A stretch of 11,198 bases of DNA from Candidatus Zixiibacteriota bacterium (GTDB lineage: Bacteria; Zixibacteria; MSB-5A5; UBA10806): contig DOTU01000173.1 in assembly GCA_003520965.1 (NCBI GenBank), forward strand, positions 3,111 to 14,308, read 5' to 3'. Each line of letters opens with the position of its first letter. The first letter of the stretch is position 1. The notes below the pieces were generated by a model. That model did no database searches. It had not been told where the DNA came from and saw nothing but the letters and a program-made list of their open reading frames with translations. Of the stretch, positions 1-6,635 are shown one piece after another. Both the position numbers and the translations under genes were made by a program.

Positions 1-843
1 GGCTTTAGCGTCATGAATATGATCTTGGATCCGATCCTGATTTTCGGATGGTTGGGGATACCAGCGTTCGGTATGGTCGGAGCAGCCTATGCCTCGGTTA
101 TCACCTTTGTCACGATTTTTCTAATTGGTGTCTGGCTCTTCTTCGCTGGTCATACCAATATCCGCCTCCATCTGAAGGGCAAAGAGAAAATGGGTCTTGA
201 CACCATGTGGATATTGATCAAGCTGGGGATACCCTCCTGGCTTGCGGAGATGTCATTCTCTTCATCGAGGCTTCTCATTACTCCCATGATTGCCGGATTC
301 GGTACTGCTGTGGTGGCGGCCTATGGTGTCTCCAATCAGATTATGGGGATCGGTTTTACGATTCTTGTGGGAGTCGGTCTGGGGCTTTCGTCCCTGATTG
401 GCCATACCGTCGGCGCAGAGAAGATTGAACGCGCCAAAACTACCGGGGATAAGTCAATCGCTTTGGCCGTTGGTGTTATGACGGTTTTTGCCTTATTCAT
501 CTTCGTCCTGGCCCGTCAGGTATTGGGGATTTTCTTCACCAATCCCGATACAATTGAGCATGGCGTGGGGCTGATCCGCATTATCACTCTTTGCATGCCG
601 TTTATGGGCGCTTTGATGATGATTGAATTTATACACACGGGTGTTGGCTTAAATACTCCTGCTATGGTAATCAATATCATTAACGCCTGGGTCTTGCAGG
701 TTGTACCGATCTTTCTCTTCCGTCAGTTTTTCGGCGGCGGCGAACATATCATCTGGTGGATAATGACTCTCGCAGCGGCAATCAGCTCCTGCCTCTTCTA
801 TATCTATTACCAGCGCGGCAGATGGTTGACCGTAAGGGTATAG
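1..843 (+). CDS. MATE family efflux transporter, C-terminal part (5' end outside window)
   Basis: This is the last 280 residues of a multidrug and toxic compound extrusion (MATE) antiporter, which expels cationic or aromatic compounds across the inner membrane using an H+ or Na+ gradient. The frame is already open at base 1 (Gly-Phe-Ser-Val before the first Met), so the ATG at 13 is internal and the true start lies to the left; family members are about 450 residues long. Visible features are the MATE-type segment 'NMILDPILIFGWLGIPAFG' followed by 'GMVGAAYASVIT', about seven to eight hydrophobic helices, and a second-half repeat with 'AAYGVSNQIMGIGF' and 'GVGLGLSSLIGHTVGA', which matches the 'GxxxAxxxLVGQxxGA' pattern of the family. 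It is the only confident + strand gene and has its own terminator just downstream. The subfamily (NorM or DinF type) and substrate cannot be told from this part. Confidence 0.93.
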   Translation, partial: GFSVMNMILDPILIFGWLGIPAFGMVGAAYASVITFVTIFLIGVWLFFAGHTNIRLHLKGKEKMGLDTMWILIKLGIPSWLAEMSFSSSRLLITPMIAGFGTAVVAAYGVSNQIMGIGFTILVGVGLGLSSLIGHTVGAEKIERAKTTGDKSIALAVGVMTVFALFIFVLARQVLGIFFTNPDTIEHGVGLIRIITLCMPFMGALMMIEFIHTGVGLNTPAMVINIINAWVLQVVPIFLFRQFFGGGEHIIWWIMTLAAAISSCLFYIYYQRGRWLTVRV

Positions 844-856
844 CATTTTTTTGTAC

Positions 857-884
857 CCGGGGTCCCCTGGGACCCCGGTTTTAT
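857..884 (+). terminator. Rho-independent terminator of the MATE gene
   Basis: A perfect inverted repeat (CCGGGGTCCC, 2-nt centre, GGGACCCCGG) starts 13 bp after the MATE stop codon and is followed by TTTTATT. The GC-rich stem and T-run in the + orientation fit intrinsic termination. It ends 8 bp before the long direct repeat begins. Confidence 0.88.
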
Positions 885-892
885 TATCCGCT

Positions 893-1202
893 AACTTGGG
901 CGGCAAATCGAAGAGTCGAGCTTTCTCAACCGCCCTCGTCTGCCGCTTTAATACTTGAGGTGCTTCGGGAACTGTGATTCCCGAGGCTAAAGGCAATCCG
1001 CGGCGGGAATCTCAGCTCCCGCCGCACAGGAACATTTGCACCACGTGCAGCGCGTATGTCCACATGCGCACTGCATTGTAAAACCAACAACCAAAAGCGC
1101 CGGACTTTTGATTCGGCGCAGTTGATATCAAGATAATACTTATCCTATTTATCGGAGCTCGTAAACCAATCCCTCGCCAGCCGCTCCGTAATGGTAATGA
1201 TT
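893..1202. repeat. Long direct repeat, left copy (decayed 3' cassette of the GlpX-like gene)
   Basis: This stretch matches 3670-3977 base for base with about 85-95% identity (offset 2777, falling to 2775 after small indels). Counted from the minus strand it holds the last 18 codons of a GlpX-like gene, a weakened terminator hairpin, and the conserved downstream region. In 893-1075 I count about 11 differences and all of them are transitions. Stem-loops shared with the other copy lie at 962-987 (10-bp arms, one T-G pair), 1000-1025 (GCGGCGGGA with its perfect complement) and 1047-1074 (imperfect here). The left border lies right after the MATE terminator. It may be a duplication remnant or a member of a genome repeat family; one window cannot decide. 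Confidence 0.9.
1091..1119 (-). terminator. Decayed terminator hairpin in left repeat copy
   Basis: Read on the minus strand, GCGCCG at 1114-1119 pairs with CGGCGC at 1097-1102 and is followed by TTTTGG. It sits at the same place as the stronger terminator in the right repeat copy (3862-3896), but the T-run is interrupted. It lies about 25 bp after the stop codon of the gene remnant. It may still stop transcripts coming from pldA. Confidence 0.5.
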
Positions 1203-1249
1203 CCCCCTGTCAGGCTTTGGGCCGGAATACCATAACCTTTTAAATTCAT
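1145..1249 (-). pseudogene. Remnant of a GlpX-like paralogue (C-terminal peptide only)
   Basis: The minus strand encodes 'IITITERLARDWFTSSDK' followed by TAG, which matches the last 18 residues of the GlpX-like protein at 3920-5599 ('IIAATERLARGWFTSSDK') at 15 of 18 positions. Upstream of this peptide the frame stays open only as far as an ATG at 1249, giving a 34-codon frame whose first 16 residues ('MNLKGYGIPAQSLTGG') do not match the intact protein; a TAA lies six codons further up. The homologous part is therefore about 1145-1200. The simplest reading is the 3' stump of a deleted or recombined paralogue. A short expressed peptide is possible, but no ribosome binding site supports it. Confidence 0.7.
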
Positions 1250-1366
1250 GTTGCCTGATAAATGTTATGTCAGCTATACACTTTTATATCAAGTATCTCA
1301 CGAATACTTTTGCTGGCAACCTTAAATTCGGAATAGTTCGTTATTATGGGACGCAATTTCCTGCCC

Positions 1367-2185
1367 TCACCTTGTAAACATCATGCCGACTCCAATTCGG
1401 GTAAGAGATTTGTTATAATCCACAAGGTTTTCTCCATAGCCATTGGAAATCCGTATATTTATATAACTGGTTTTGCCTGTCGGTATAGGTATACTATAGT
1501 TTAGTAAGGCAAAACCTTTACCAGCGTGAATATTCCCGCGGACCAATAAATGTATCATGTGATTTGAGAATATCTTATAGAATAAATGAAAATCGTTATA
1601 GCCGAGAAAATCGGTGATGTCGGGGTTATCATCGCCCAGAGACGATCCTTCAAATTTCTTACTATTCTCTGGCAAACGGTATCGAAATTTGAGATAGACC
1701 AGAAATTTTGAATGATAGTAATATGGGCATGCATATAGAAGATTCCAGCTTCGGGAGACCGGCACCTTCTGCCCATTTGACTCGTGTTCAAAACCGATAT
1801 CTCCTCCGCAATTACCGCCGTAAAACGGAAGCCGATTCGAGCGGTAAAAGATCTCCGGATTATAGTTTGTCTCTCGGAACGGCGCGGAGTTGTTCTCATC
1901 GTAAGCCTGCCAGAATGAGATCTGGGTGTAAGCAAAATAGACAGGAGTCCTGAACAATTGATGTTTTGCGCTTAGCTGGAATACCACCTCAGACCTGATC
2001 CCGTTATACAGGTTGGAGTATGTGATCGGCAACATGAACATTTCCTTGTGCAGGGTCAAACCGGATCCCTTCTCGATCAACTGAAAGCCCTCTGAATCAT
2101 CATCGGCAAAGGCTGCGGTGTGATTTGAAAACGCCATTGCGGTAATGGATGTGAATATTAAAAAAAGTCTGGCCTTGTGCGACAT
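1367..2185 (-). CDS. pldA: Outer-membrane phospholipase A (OMPLA)
   Basis: This 272-residue protein is an outer-membrane phospholipase A, which hydrolyses acyl chains of phospholipids that reach the outer leaflet of the outer membrane and so keeps the lipid barrier asymmetric. An N-terminal signal peptide ends at an A-F-A site after residue 27. The catalytic set is visible as H134 and S136 in 'GFEHESNGQ' and N148 in 'SRSWNLLY'; the 2- and 12-residue spacings equal those of E. coli His142/Ser144/Asn156. The upstream 'APFRETNYNPEIF' and the C-terminal 'ISNGYGENLVDYN' plus 'TRIGVGMMF' are also family hallmarks, and the chain ends in a barrel-type F-T-R. Q139 stands where E. coli has Arg147, a calcium-site residue that contributes backbone contacts. 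It lies 120 bp downstream of the unknown barrel gene on the same strand. Only a weak AAAGG-type ribosome site precedes the ATG. Confidence 0.95.
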   Translation of the reverse strand: MSHKARLFLIFTSITAMAFSNHTAAFADDDSEGFQLIEKGSGLTLHKEMFMLPITYSNLYNGIRSEVVFQLSAKHQLFRTPVYFAYTQISFWQAYDENNSAPFRETNYNPEIFYRSNRLPFYGGNCGGDIGFEHESNGQKVPVSRSWNLLYACPYYYHSKFLVYLKFRYRLPENSKKFEGSSLGDDNPDITDFLGYNDFHLFYKIFSNHMIHLLVRGNIHAGKGFALLNYSIPIPTGKTSYINIRISNGYGENLVDYNKSLTRIGVGMMFTR

Positions 2186-2283
2186 ATAAGGTAACCTTTC
2201 CCATCACGTGCAATTAAATGAGAGTCGTGCGCGGTATAAATTCTTTTCCAGGTATGCTCCGGGTCATACGGAACACTATTAAC

Positions 2284-2313
2284 TCAAAAAGGAAATGCTG
2301 TCTTTCATAGCAT
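2284..2313 (-). terminator. Possible weak terminator overlapping the stop of the barrel gene
   Basis: On the minus strand ATGCT (2313-2309) pairs with AGCAT (2299-2295) across a 9-nt loop, followed by TTCCTTTTT. The stem is only 5 bp and includes the stop codon of the upstream gene, so it would at best attenuate read-through into pldA. Confidence 0.3.
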
Positions 2314-3225
2314 AAAATTCCAGTTGAAACTGACAATGGGAACCAATTGCTTTTTGGACTTCGTTACCATATTCCCATTCTCGTCAAAATCATCTTCCTC
2401 ATCAGTAAATCTTGTAAAACCCAAATCGACAGCCATTGATTCTCCGAAAAACCTCACACCAGCAATACCGAACATTCCTTGTTCGACCTCTTCTGGAAAA
2501 AACCAGCTTTCTCCAACCAAGGAGATTCGACGGGCTATACGAATCTCACCACCAAGCGTCCCGACAGGATGTTCGTACACATCCATCTCATCATTAATCG
2601 CCACGCCGAGTCCACCCGTAATGCTGTAATCATCCGTACCGTAGGTCAAATTGCCAAGACCAATCCCAACACCCGCGCCCCAAAGTTGGAAAATATTGAG
2701 GCTTATTGCCGCGTCCATTTTTTCACTCACCTTGAAACTCACTTTCGGAGTAAAATAATATAAGTGAAGATCGGACGATGGAATAATGGAGGTGCCACCG
2801 GAAATCATGAAGTTGTCGGTAACGCCGTACGCTACTCCCGGGAAAAATATCCAGACGTCGTATATATATCCCTGATTCGCTTTCAATGACCGTGCCGTCG
2901 GCCCAAAAAACAACCTCGAGCGGGCGGGATTGGGAAACCAATACTTGCCATCCCTTATAGAAGAGGGAAGTATTTCTTCGATCTTCTCTATTTGAACGGT
3001 TGCCGTATTGATTACTCCCGCATTTGTTTGGAATGTGACATTGGTGTCATTGACCGCTGTGATCCGGCCAAATAATGTTGTGCCATCATTAAGTATAAGT
3101 CTTTGTGTTTTGCCTTCAGGGGGAACCTGAAGCTTTCCGACATAGGCATGGGAGCTAAGTGGCATTCCAATGATCAGGCAAATTACTGCCGCTAATCCAA
3201 GAATTATTCGGGACTTATAACACAT
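2305..3225 (-). CDS. Outer-membrane beta-barrel protein with N-terminal SH3-like domain, function unknown
   Basis: I do not recognise a named family. The 306-residue protein has a signal peptide ending at S-H-A near residue 27. About residues 40-90 follow the pattern 'LNDGTTLFGRITAVND', then 'VTFQTNAGVI' and 'IEKIEEIL', a small beta domain seen in many exported FCB-group proteins. The 'NPARSRLFFGPTARSL' stretch leads into some 200 residues of alternating hydrophobic/aromatic strands with glycine-rich turns ('FFPGVAYGVTDNFMISGG', 'GAGVGIGLGNLTYG'), ending '...IVSFNWNFML', as expected for an outer-membrane barrel. A very acidic loop ('FTDEEDDFDENGN') precedes the last strand and may bind cations. 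Two ATGs are adjacent; AAGGAGG at 3232-3238 lies 6 nt from the second (3223-3225) and only 3 nt from the first, so I chose the second. Its neighbour pldA suggests an envelope role, but nothing more specific. Confidence 0.85.
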   Translation of the reverse strand: MCYKSRIILGLAAVICLIIGMPLSSHAYVGKLQVPPEGKTQRLILNDGTTLFGRITAVNDTNVTFQTNAGVINTATVQIEKIEEILPSSIRDGKYWFPNPARSRLFFGPTARSLKANQGYIYDVWIFFPGVAYGVTDNFMISGGTSIIPSSDLHLYYFTPKVSFKVSEKMDAAISLNIFQLWGAGVGIGLGNLTYGTDDYSITGGLGVAINDEMDVYEHPVGTLGGEIRIARRISLVGESWFFPEEVEQGMFGIAGVRFFGESMAVDLGFTRFTDEEDDFDENGNMVTKSKKQLVPIVSFNWNFML

Positions 3226-3231
3226 CATGGG

Positions 3232-3238
3232 CCTCCTT
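3232..3238 (-). promoter_or_regulatory. Strong Shine-Dalgarno deciding the start of the barrel gene
   Basis: The minus strand reads AAGGAGG here. The spacing is 6 nt to the second of two tandem ATG codons and 3 nt to the first, favouring the second as the start. Confidence 0.7.
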
Positions 3239-3530
3239 CACATGTTTTGTGATATCCTTTCAACAATTGTCACACTTATTCTTTTCCGTAACGCGCTAAG
3301 ACCGCAAGTAATAAATCAAATTATGAAATTACTTATGACAACCCTAACCCGTGGGGGTTTTTGACTGGTTCGAAGAAGATGATACTTAAAGCAGATTGTT
3401 CAATCCGATTGGAATCATCCATTCTTTGCGCTCATTGTGGATTTGTGGACCAAACAGGAATAATATTACATTTTTTTCAAAATTGCTTTGTTGAGAAAGC
3501 CCTGCTACGTTGACAAACATTTCTTAAAGA
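3239..3530. other. Intergenic region with an inverted repeat, no clear gene
   Basis: This AT-rich gap holds no convincing reading frame. A 7-bp inverted repeat (AAGTAAT 3306-3312 and ATTACTT 3328-3334) lies about 80 bp upstream of the barrel gene and could be an operator or a weak hairpin. A short AACCC/GGGTT hairpin followed by TTT lies near 3345-3361 in the + orientation, with no + strand gene before it. No -35/-10 pair for the barrel gene is persuasive. Confidence 0.5.
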
Positions 3531-3773
3531 TTACAAATTTATATTATCATAATCCGGCAAGACAAAGCTGTCAATAGTTTTTTTCGGAATTGCCAAAATC
3601 TCTATGAGCAAGCTGGGCGAACCAATCCTGCGAATGCGCAAAACCGGTCCTCCCCTAAGATAACGCTTAAACTTGGGCGGCAAATCGAAGAGTCGAGCCT
3701 TTTCAACCGCCCTCGTCTGCCGCTTTAATACTTGAGGTGCTTCGGGAACTGTGATTCCCGAAGCTAAAAGCAA
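3531..3773 (-). CDS. Possible small basic protein (80 codons) starting inside the right repeat copy
   Basis: I do not recognise this frame. It begins with TTG and has an upstream in-frame TGA, so start support is poor. The first 34 residues, including 'SGITVPEAPQVLKRQTRAV' and 'EKARLFDLPPK', are shared with the left repeat copy. Only this copy continues with 'RGGPVLRIRRIGSPSLLIEI' and ends '...DYDNINL'. Three of the four differences between the copies in the shared part fall at third codon positions and are silent, which is what selection on a protein would leave. Against this, the sample is tiny, there is no ribosome site, and the frame lies downstream of the GlpX-like terminator in a region full of stem-loops. 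It is rich in Arg and Lys, with a strand-forming second half. It could be a real small gene, a fragment of one carried by the repeat, or chance. Confidence 0.3.
   Translation of the reverse strand: MLLASGITVPEAPQVLKRQTRAVEKARLFDLPPKFKRYLRGGPVLRIRRIGSPSLLIEILAIPKKTIDSFVLPDYDNINL
3739..3764. repeat. Perfect 10-bp stem-loop in right repeat copy
   Basis: GCTTCGGGAA and TTCCCGAAGC flank a 6-nt loop. In the left copy (962-987) one base differs and turns a T-A pair into T-G on the + strand, so a + strand RNA would keep the helix. Confidence 0.7.
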
Positions 3774-3823
3774 TCCGCGGCGGGAATCTCAGTTTCCGCC
3801 GCACAGGAACATTTACACCGCGT

Positions 3824-3851
3824 GCAGCGCGCATGTCCACATGCGCGCTGC
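3824..3851. repeat. Perfect palindrome, 13-bp arms with 2-nt centre
   Basis: GCAGCGCGCATGT is followed by CC and its exact complement ACATGCGCGCTGC. The symmetry and very short centre suit a protein binding site or a cruciform/hairpin better than an ordinary terminator, and no T-run follows on either strand. The left copy at 1047-1074 has two differences that weaken the symmetry. Confidence 0.75.
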
Positions 3852-3861
3852 GTTGTAAAAA

Positions 3862-3896
3862 CAACAAAAAAAGCGCCAGACTATTAATCCGGCGCT
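3862..3896 (-). terminator. Rho-independent terminator of the GlpX-like gene
   Basis: On the minus strand AGCGCCGGA (3896-3888) pairs with TCTGGCGCT (3880-3872) across a 7-nt loop, with one G-U pair, and runs straight into a T-tract. It lies about 25 bp after the TAG stop at 3920. The helix is better on the minus strand (G-U) than on the + strand (A-C), which supports this direction. Confidence 0.85.
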
Positions 3897-3919
3897 ATTG
3901 GTTTCAAGATTTTTTTATC

Positions 3920-5599
3920 CTACTTATCCGAACTGGTAAACCATCCTCTGGCCAAACGCTCGGTAGCGGCGATGATTTTCCGATCGCATTCGTTCAACGC
4001 TCCCCGCTCGATCAGCGAATCAACCGCGTGATGCAACAGCACCATCTTGTTTTGAACCGGAATTACCGCCGGATAATATTCATTGTTGAAAAAGATTCTG
4101 AAACGCTTGCTGGCATGCTCGTCATCCAGCATCTTGCCGATTACCTTTTCGAGCTCAGCATCGCTGACCTTCTCCAGCTCTTCTTTCGGCGAGGCCATGA
4201 GTTTGGTCGTAGTGGCCACATTAGTATTGCACTTATATTCCATCAGCCAGCATTCCACCATTCCCAGCGAGTTTACCACCAGAACGTTGGCCGTAATCTT
4301 ACCGGTTTCGGCATTGGCAACCACCCCGGTCATAAACGGCAGGTAGTAGTTGTCAGTGATCGCTCCGAATGCGCTGATACCGCCGGCAAACGGGTCGTCG
4401 AGAATATCCCAGATAGTGAAATATGGTTTGCGCTCAAAGCGGGCATCCTGGATTAGCATGAACTCTTCTTCGGTGAAATTGAATCGCTGCTTCCATTTCT
4501 TCTCCGGATCAAGGTCCTTTCGAGAAAGCGAGGATTGGCTGGTCAGCATTCCGATTGCCTGACCGCCTCTCCATACTAACGGCAATACTCCCACTGCCCA
4601 TTCCGCCGAGCCGCCGATTTCACCTATCATCGAGGTCAACCCGCGCTCATCGGGGAAACGAAGCTCGTCCATGCCGATCACAACCGCCGGCATCAGATCG
4701 CCGTCTTTATCGAACGGAGTTGATACGCCTGCGTTGTTCAGGGCATCCATAGCTGGATAATGCCGGGGTCTGTCCAGAAAGAACGCGCTCAGCTTTCCGA
4801 TATCCGAAAAATTATAAGATTCGGCGATAACCTTGGCCGCCCCGATTAAATCAGTCTCACGAGGATTGAACTTGGGGAAATATTTCCCCGACATCCAGCG
4901 CTGAACATAGATATCCGGCAAGTGACGCTTGAGATTCGATTCGGTTAGGAACAAGGCCGTCAGACTCGAATGTAATCCTTTGATTGACTTTCCGGTGCCA
5001 TCGATAACATCGTTTCCCATACACAGCTGGGTCACATTTTTAGGCATGTCGAGTCCGTAGATATCGCAGTGCTTCTCCTTGCCGAAAAGCGCTCCCACCG
5101 CGATTGTCGGATTGCCGCCCGCCTCTTTGCCGGGTTTAATGCGAACTCCTTCGGTGATTGTCGATTCAATCAGAACCTCTTCCCCCATCGGCAGGGTTTC
5201 CGTCGTCGCCTGCAAGACCTCGGACATAACCTGGGCAGCCGTGCGATCGTTGTCTCTTTTTAGGCGTTCGGAGAGATCGCCTGTTTGCTGCTCTTTGGCG
5301 AATTTATTGAGAGCGCCCCTCCCATGAAGGCTGACCCCTATCGCCGCCAGGGCCGCGGAGAGTACTACTGATTGCCGCACTTTGCGATTCCGAAGCACTC
5401 CCAGATTCGACCTGTTATTAACCTTGTCGCTCAGGTTCAGGATACGGCAGGAGATCAGGGATAGTTCATAACTAATTAATGCCGTTTTATGACGATGATT
5501 AAACTCGATTATACGGTCCTGATCAAAGACCATTTCATCATACTTGCCCAGGTACGATAATCGTTGTTCCGCGATGTTCTTTCTCAAACTACTATCCAT
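3920..5599 (-). CDS. Divergent GlpX-type (class II fructose-1,6-bisphosphatase-like) protein with N- and C-terminal extensions
   Basis: Residues ~110-455 of this 559-residue protein follow the order of GlpX, a metal-dependent sugar bisphosphatase of the lithium-sensitive phosphatase superfamily. Matching landmarks are 'RLKRDNDRTAAQ' (GlpX: around DKNTAD), 'GEEVLIESTITEG' (GEGEIDE), D197-V-I-D-G-T202 (DPIEGT), R277-P-R-H280 (KPRH), D299-G-D301 (DGD), G329-G-S-A-E333 (GGAPE) and D416-N417 (SDN), with about 75-80 residues between DVIDGT and PRH as in GlpX. Several metal and substrate residues differ: the GEGxxDE motif is eroded and DxxE has become DxxD, so activity or substrate may have changed. 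GlpX proteins are about 330 residues; here about 110 residues are added at the N-terminus, with a hydrophobic stretch near 78-91, and about 100 at the C-terminus. A GGGGGA ribosome site lies 6 nt before the ATG. The last 18 codons are duplicated at 1145-1200. The family assignment comes from motif order, not from a search. Confidence 0.75.
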   Translation of the reverse strand: MDSSLRKNIAEQRLSYLGKYDEMVFDQDRIIEFNHRHKTALISYELSLISCRILNLSDKVNNRSNLGVLRNRKVRQSVVLSAALAAIGVSLHGRGALNKFAKEQQTGDLSERLKRDNDRTAAQVMSEVLQATTETLPMGEEVLIESTITEGVRIKPGKEAGGNPTIAVGALFGKEKHCDIYGLDMPKNVTQLCMGNDVIDGTGKSIKGLHSSLTALFLTESNLKRHLPDIYVQRWMSGKYFPKFNPRETDLIGAAKVIAESYNFSDIGKLSAFFLDRPRHYPAMDALNNAGVSTPFDKDGDLMPAVVIGMDELRFPDERGLTSMIGEIGGSAEWAVGVLPLVWRGGQAIGMLTSQSSLSRKDLDPEKKWKQRFNFTEEEFMLIQDARFERKPYFTIWDILDDPFAGGISAFGAITDNYYLPFMTGVVANAETGKITANVLVVNSLGMVECWLMEYKCNTNVATTTKLMASPKEELEKVSDAELEKVIGKMLDDEHASKRFRIFFNNEYYPAVIPVQNKMVLLHHAVDSLIERGALNECDRKIIAATERLARGWFTSSDK

Positions 5600-5661
5600 T
5601 TATTCCCCCAATGGCGCAAAATGGTTTGGCTCAAAGGTCAACATATCTCAATTTACTAAAT

Positions 5662-5688
5662 ATTATATAAACTTAGCGGATTTATCAA
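5662..5688 (-). promoter_or_regulatory. Candidate sigma-70 promoter of the GlpX-like gene
   Basis: On the minus strand TTGATA (5688-5683) is followed after 15 bp by a perfect TATAAT (5667-5662), about 63 bp upstream of the ATG. The spacer is shorter than the usual 16-18 bp. Part of it is covered by a 7-bp inverted repeat (AAACTTA at 5669-5675 and TAAGTTT at 5693-5699) that could act as an operator. Confidence 0.45.
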
Positions 5689-5741
5689 TCGATAAGTTTG
5701 GGCAAAATGGTAATAATTCGGGCGTCAAGAGCCTTAGACAA

Positions 5742-6635
5742 TCAAGTCTTTCTTCGATTTAACACAAACGGGCCCAATTCCGAAAACAAGATAGCCACGA
5801 TAATAACCGCTCCACCCACTTGCTGAAGTGTGTTGAAACGTTCACCCAAAATTACCGCGGCGAACATATAGGCGAATACCGGTTCGGCGCAAAAGATTAG
5901 CCCGGCCCTTACCGACGATGTCCTTTTCTGGGCCCAGGTCTGCACCAGTAGCGTGCCGGTGGTGGCTATAATTGCCATGATTACTATAACGGAAACGAGC
6001 TTCAAATTTGGTACGAATACTATATTCTCCATAGGAAGTACTGCAGCCGACAACACGGTCATGGTCACCAGTTCAACGAAAGTCAGAGATAGCGAATCAT
6101 ATTTGACCGTTACCAGGCCCATGGTATATATCTGCGCTCCGAATGATACCGCGCAGATCAGAGTCAGCATATCCCCGAAATTAAATCCTCCGACAGCATT
6201 CCCTGTCAGAAGAAAAAGCCCTAACGCTGCCACCACCAGGGCCACTATTACGAGTGGCTCTGGAAACTTTCTTTTATGGATAAATAGAAAAATCGGAATA
6301 AACACCGATGACAGCCCTGTAATAAAAGCAGATTTGGAGGCAGTCGTATAAAGCAAGCCTCTGGTTTGAGTGACAAACCCGATAAATAGTAAAATCCCTA
6401 AAAATATCCCGGCTTTAAGACCCTCCTTGCCAAGTCGTCCCAATCTTTTTCTGCAAAGCGGATAGACTATTATTGAGGCGATTCCAAACCGCGCGAAAAT
6501 GAAAAAGACAGTCGATACTCCGGTGCCGATAATATCCTTAATGGCCGTAAAGGAAAAACCCCAGATGACAGTACATAAAAATAGCGAAATATCGGGAAAA
6601 TAGCTGTGCCAGGCAGAGGAATCATTAACTTTCAC
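5742..6635 (-). CDS. EamA/DMT family transporter
   Basis: This is a 10-helix drug/metabolite transporter of the inner membrane, built from two EamA repeats. The first repeat opens with 'LFLCTVIWGFSFTAIKD' and includes 'ARFGIASIIVYPLCRKR' and 'TTASKSAFITGLSSVFIP', which match the usual 'ally..pa..aali..l.P' pattern. The second contains 'GDMLTLICAVSFGAQIY' and 'AGLIFCAEPVFAYMFAAVI', followed by 'LGERFNTLQQVGGAVIIVA', the classic end of the family. There is no ATG near the beginning: the frame opens with TTG at 6716, without a ribosome site, and that start would add 27 polar residues before the first helix. The GTG at 6633-6635, with GGAG 11 nt upstream, gives 297 residues, the normal family length, so I prefer it. 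The substrate cannot be told from sequence. It follows the DUF2064-like gene on the same strand. Confidence 0.9.
   Translation of the reverse strand: MKVNDSSAWHSYFPDISLFLCTVIWGFSFTAIKDIIGTGVSTVFFIFARFGIASIIVYPLCRKRLGRLGKEGLKAGIFLGILLFIGFVTQTRGLLYTTASKSAFITGLSSVFIPIFLFIHKRKFPEPLVIVALVVAALGLFLLTGNAVGGFNFGDMLTLICAVSFGAQIYTMGLVTVKYDSLSLTFVELVTMTVLSAAVLPMENIVFVPNLKLVSVIVIMAIIATTGTLLVQTWAQKRTSSVRAGLIFCAEPVFAYMFAAVILGERFNTLQQVGGAVIIVAILFSELGPFVLNRRKT

Larger units (their letters stand above)
3670..3977. repeat. Long direct repeat, right copy (3' end and downstream region of the GlpX-like gene)
   Basis: This copy matches 893-1202 in the same orientation. From right to left it contains the last 18 codons of the intact GlpX-like gene, the terminator at 3862-3896, a perfect palindrome at 3824-3851, a 9-bp stem at 3777-3802 (with one G-T pair), a perfect 10-bp stem at 3739-3764, and a GGGCGG/CCGCCC pair at 3675-3712. 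Because it is contiguous with an intact gene, it is probably the ancestral arrangement and 893-1202 the derived one. The two copies lie about 2.5 kb apart and flank the barrel gene and pldA. Confidence 0.9.

Noticed and set aside
649..996. 115-codon minus-strand frame over the end of the MATE gene and the left repeat copy
   Set aside because: Most of it is antisense to the MATE coding sequence and its terminator, and it starts at TTG without a ribosome site; only the shared repeat part is of interest and is reported separately.
1047..1074. CRISPR-like or tandem palindromic array in the repeats
   Set aside because: The palindrome occurs once per repeat copy, without regularly spaced units or spacers, and no cas genes are present.
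3833..4456. 207-codon + strand frame opposite the GlpX-like gene
   Set aside because: It is entirely antisense to a gene with clear family motifs, has no recognisable domain, and its start falls inside the palindrome/terminator region.
5953..6351. 132-codon + strand frame opposite the DMT transporter
   Set aside because: Antisense shadow of a well-supported membrane protein; its Thr/Ser-rich translation mirrors the hydrophobic codons on the other strand.
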